DNA of 64,000 bases, from the NCBI GenBank assembly GCA_942159475.1, contig OW804096.1:105560194-105624193 (forward strand). The letters run 5' to 3'. How positions within the stretch are numbered: the stretch's first letter is position 1; the number at the start of each line of letters is the position of its first letter. The notes under the pieces were generated by a model, which ran no database searches, had not been told where the DNA came from, and saw only the letters and a list, made by a program, of their open reading frames with translations. This DNA comes from Sthenelais limicola (lineage: Eukaryota; Annelida; Polychaeta; Phyllodocida; Sigalionidae). The translations under genes and the position numbers were made by a program. Of the stretch, positions 61,301 through 64,000 are shown one piece after another.

Positions 61301-61563
61301 CACCTTGGATTTTCTTAAGCGTCCCTGTCCTTTAGAGTAAAATAGTGCTATCTTTCTCTAAGCCTCGTCTGACTATTAACAAAGAACATGACCTTGCGAA
61401 ACTAATGCTTGTCGAAGAATAGTCATACACCTTAATTATTCCATTTCAGCTTTACCTCAGTGATGAGGACTTTGAGGCAACATTTGGCATGACAAAGGAA
61501 GCATACCTCGAAAAGCCTGCTTGGAAACGTCTGCAAATGAGGAAGGACAACAATCTCTTCTAA
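46399..61563 (+). CDS. VIL: Villin: six gelsolin repeats plus headpiece, 27 coding exons, 850 residues
   Basis: Coding exons: 46399-46524, 47196-47270, 48472-48537, 48935-49012, 49370-49422, 49614-49719, 49908-50018, 50609-50675, 52754-52880, 53256-53385, 54601-54699, 54891-55050, 55630-55727, 55895-56035, 56321-56407, 56794-56865, 57109-57222, 57327-57410, 57551-57612, 57902-57998, 58278-58367, 60025-60069, 60248-60313, 60527-60652, 60874-60945, 61119-61205, 61450-61563. All join in phase. Gelsolin repeats lie at about residues 30-130, 145-250, 275-395, 430-535, 550-650 and 655-775, with motifs such as [51 protein letters not shown] and [10 protein letters not shown]. Residues 795-850 are a villin headpiece: [33 protein letters not shown] and a final NNLF. 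The protein binds, bundles and calcium-dependently severs actin, in microvilli or cortex. The headpiece separates it from plain gelsolin; advillin-type naming is equally possible. The acceptor of exon 10 is weak and its start uncertain. Confidence 0.93.
46690..47090 (+). repeat. Dispersed repeat C, copy 2 (villin intron)
   Basis: Collinear with 31250-31650, same orientation: TTGTGTATTGTGTGTCGG, ATACGGGGTTTGGCCAAAAC, then CAACCACTCAAAACAG. It lies between villin coding exons 1 and 2. Confidence 0.6.
47372..48178. mobile_element. TIR element B, 807 bp, relative of element A
   Basis: Begins TATGGAAAGCC and ends GGCTTTCCATA. It is flanked by GCATAT (47366-47371) and GTATAT (48179-48184), a 6-bp duplication with one mismatch. 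The inverted ends continue through CAATTTGGTACATACCG. The core 47590-47905 is over 90% identical by eye to element A. Its left part instead holds an 11-bp tandem array. No transposase; it sits in villin intron 2. Confidence 0.8.
47419..47529 (+). repeat. 11-bp tandem array GGAGCAACTTC
   Basis: About ten copies of GGAGCAACTTC with rare changes (CCCC, CCTC). It is open in several frames, which produces spurious [15 protein letters not shown] peptides. Confidence 0.9.
50745..52735 (-). pseudogene. LINE remnant filling villin intron 8, opposite strand
   Basis: Read on the minus strand, the 5' side (about 52735-52600) gives an [20 protein letters not shown] linker. Then come RT motifs [13 protein letters not shown] and [10 protein letters not shown] (about 52220-52140), [16 protein letters not shown] (about 52070-52010) and a 93-codon piece at 51765-51484 with [20 protein letters not shown]. 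Its 3' end is near 50745 (AATAAAACAACTTTTGAATT). Many stops and internal deletions. Its 5' boundary is within about 20 bases of the acceptor of villin exon 9. Confidence 0.7.
53386..54600 (+). other. Villin intron 10
   Basis: No gene seen. A GC-richer patch at 53870-53970 resembles an interspersed repeat piece but has no recognised family. Confidence 0.45.
58493..59940. mobile_element. 1.45-kb TIR element with GTGTTAGC subterminal repeats
   Basis: The left end GGGCTGGCGTTCA(TA)AAAAAAGT is the inverse of the right end ACTTTTTTTGAACGCCAGCCC. Both ends are packed with GTGTTAGC/GCTAACAC, CGCGCTAACACCGGTG and CGAGGATAGCGC words in both orientations (58500-58680 and 59735-59920), able to fold extensively. 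The interior has poly(T), a GA-rich microsatellite (59059-59240) and A-rich runs, no gene. I could not find a convincing target duplication, so the superfamily is open. It lies in villin intron 21. Confidence 0.75.
59059..59240 (+). repeat. (GA)n-rich microsatellite
   Basis: About 180 bases of AGAG/GGAA purine-rich sequence inside the TIR element. Confidence 0.9.
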
Positions 61564-61961
61564 ACAGGAGAGCGGCAGGAACAAAATAAACGATCGTTTC
61601 AGATTAAGGTTTAAACGGATGAAGAACTATTTTTTAAATACAGGGGCTTAATCAAAGACATTTAGAAATGCATATTTCAATGCGGCACTCCATCTAAACC
61701 TAGGGATGAGTAGGTGAAAGTGAGCATGGTGTATACTGTACATAAAGAATTCAAACGTTGAGATATTTTTAAATCAAATGACATCATTTTAGATAATTTA
61801 ATTTGAATTTAAATTTGAAAAAAAATATCGAAGTGGATGATATAGTTTATATGTTTGCAACAAACGTGTTAACTGTTGTACCGGTGGATTTCATAGTAAT
61901 GTTGCAAGTGATGATACATTCCGATATATAATTAGCTAGATGGTTTGGGTTTTTTTTTCAA

Positions 61962-61967
61962 AATAAA
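61962..61967 (+). terminator. Villin polyadenylation signal AATAAA
   Basis: Canonical hexamer about 400 bases after the stop. An earlier AATAAA at about 61584 is a possible alternative. Confidence 0.5.
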
Positions 61968-64000
61968 GTGGTACTTGATATCTTGGGACAACCAAGACTG
62001 GACTATAACTGCTTATTTGACTGTTTTCATTGCGCGTGTTTGTTTCCCTTTGGTTTTGACTGGTGAGTTATTGGATATCAATGAATCGCCTACATTTCGC
62101 TTTCGTCATTCAAATTTCCGGTAGAAGTAACCTATCAATAAAATAACCGTTTTCGATTGCAATGTCGTTGAGACATAACGACAGAAACAATGCCGCTTAC
62201 TAGGACTACTTTTGTCTTCGAAGATTGTAAAAAAGTAAAATTGAGCTAAGAACGCAGATTGCACTCCAAAAACCAAGGTTGGGTAGAACACAACGCAGAG
62301 AATTAGTGTGAAGAATCAATTTTATTAACATACATAATTTCAGATAATTTGTAGAACATTTTTATTCTACATTCCAAATTGAAATGATCTGAATACCTTG
62401 ATCTCACGACATATTTAGATGAGTACAAGACGCGTTAAAAGTCAATACTAATTATAAAATGGCTATACAATAATACGTCAGTGTCATAAATATAAAGACA
62501 TTCAACTCTATGCGGTATTGCTATGGACGTTTGGTGCTGCCAAGAGAAATGACATCACAACGTCCAACGCAAGTTAAAATAAGACAAAAAATAAGAGTTT
62601 CACATTTCCTGTCTCCAATAATTGTCCTAATTACAGTAATGGAAGGTAGCTGTGTCCACGTATAAACAATACTTACATAGTAAGCCGATTTTTACACCTA
62701 CCGCAAGATGGCAACATAATTTACATAGAGGAGATGCATGTCCCCCGGTTGGTAACATTTGGAACTGCGCAAGTCGGTTCTTTGGCCAAGGGATGTAGCT
62801 TGTTCTGAGGTACGCTAAGACACCTCTAGCTTTCTAAACATTCTTATTATTTCACTTTTGACATGTTAGGGACGCACTCATTCACGCAAGAAATAAGGGA
62901 AAGCTAGCAACCAGCGTATATACACCATTGCTTATATTATGTAAAAACTGCCGACCATTACTCAAAATGAATAAAAGAAATTCTCTAGGCCATCCATACA
63001 ATATCGCTAGTGTAAGAAGTTTTGCATGAATAAAAACAAGTCAGACAATGGCATTCAGTAATATAATAAGCATGAGGTAAAATAATAACCATAGTCATAC
63101 CATACTATGTTATGAATATGCATACGTATGTAAATTTGTCATTGATGTATGGCGTGTGGATGATAGTGGTATGTATACAAGAGGCAATCACATCACTATA
63201 ATAGTCGGGGCTTTAATGCATGTTCATATACACAATACAACACATCCTTTTCTCATTGTCTTTCTTTCTACGTGAACCATACAAGCCTAAAGGGGCAATA
63301 CGCAGGAGGAAATAATTGTCAACATTTCTTTTTAAAAAAAGAGTAGATTCTATAGCAATTTTAACTGCCTACGAGCATGATACGGCGATTAAGTGACCAG
63401 ATGTATTAACACTATAGGTATCCATCAAATTGTAATTATACTTCTACACATCGAATAATTTCTAGGTTCGTATACATATAATATTATACATAGTATCATG
63501 TGTTAAAAGGCTTTATCAGAAGAACTTCTTACTAAAATATCGTAGTTCTAAGAGTAAAGATCTTTCGTCCTAAAATATTTTCATTTGACTTTTGTGCGGT
63601 TTATGGTCATATCCCTCAGTTTTGGGTTTTTTTGAGCGGAGACAGCGGGGAGATAAACTGGCACCTCCATTCCCCACCCTATATATGAGATCCATCACAT
63701 ACATTTTGGGCCTTCAATGTTTAAACACATGCTGATAATCAACTTTGAAGAATTGAACATTTCCGAAATGACTAACAAGCCCTAATCGAATATTCTGGAA
63801 ATAGCTGGTTATACAACAACCGTGTTAATCATAATGGCCGCTTATAATTACAAATAGATATAGACATAACAGTAATGAAAGAACATTGCAAGTTCCTGGA
63901 AAGCTCCATTCACTGAAGCCTTCGGCTCCAGGCCATAGATGTAATTGTAAGTAATGTGAACTTAATGTTGTCCTGTTTGACTGGAATAATTATCAGGTTT
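61968..64000. other. Downstream of villin, no gene seen
   Basis: AT-rich. No coding frame, splice pattern or repeat family recognised up to the window edge. It could include the 3' UTR of a convergent gene beyond the window. Confidence 0.4.

Overview
This is a eukaryotic nuclear window, AT-rich, with long introns bounded by GT..AG and dense interspersed repeats. The two best genes are a striated-muscle-type troponin C and a villin. Together with the mix of elements (CR1/jockey-like, Tx1/L1-like and RTE-like retroelements, a piggyBac MITE, a baculovirus-F-type env) they point to a marine invertebrate. A lophotrochozoan or another soft-bodied bilaterian fits best, but I cannot name the species.

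Layout. 1-12 kb is a transposon graveyard: an env-like reading frame open at the left edge on the minus strand, fragments of at least three non-LTR retrotransposon families, a complete piggyBac-type MITE (3839-4258), and a four-exon DUF7869-type gene (5363-8506) that is probably transposon-derived and carries two lesions. 13.1-20.1 kb looks like one 6.9-kb element with 33-bp inverted ends. It contains 27-bp subterminal repeats, a 0.9-kb purine-strand minisatellite, a second G-rich array and a small two-exon minus-strand coding piece. 22.1-23.2 kb is an intronless type II membrane glycosyltransferase gene. 25.3-28.3 kb is a young 5'-truncated LINE with a 15-bp target-site duplication and an intact 970-codon frame. 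28.5-29.9 kb is a TIR element with a 6-bp duplication, and a relative lies at 47.4-48.2 kb.

33.3-39.9 kb is troponin C: six exons, with two competing last exons 1.2 kb apart, each encoding a different eight-residue C-terminus. 46.4-61.6 kb is villin: 27 coding exons, 850 residues, six gelsolin repeats and a C-terminal headpiece, probably with a non-coding first exon near 42.2 kb. Its introns hold a palindromic element interrupted by another element, a minus-strand LINE abutting one acceptor site, and a 1.45-kb TIR element. Both genes run on the plus strand, and both products are calcium-linked actin-system proteins (thin-filament switch; actin bundling/severing). The sequence gives no evidence that they are co-regulated.

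All exon calls come from reading splice sites and checking phase by eye. No alignment or database search was run. Family names are recognition from memory.
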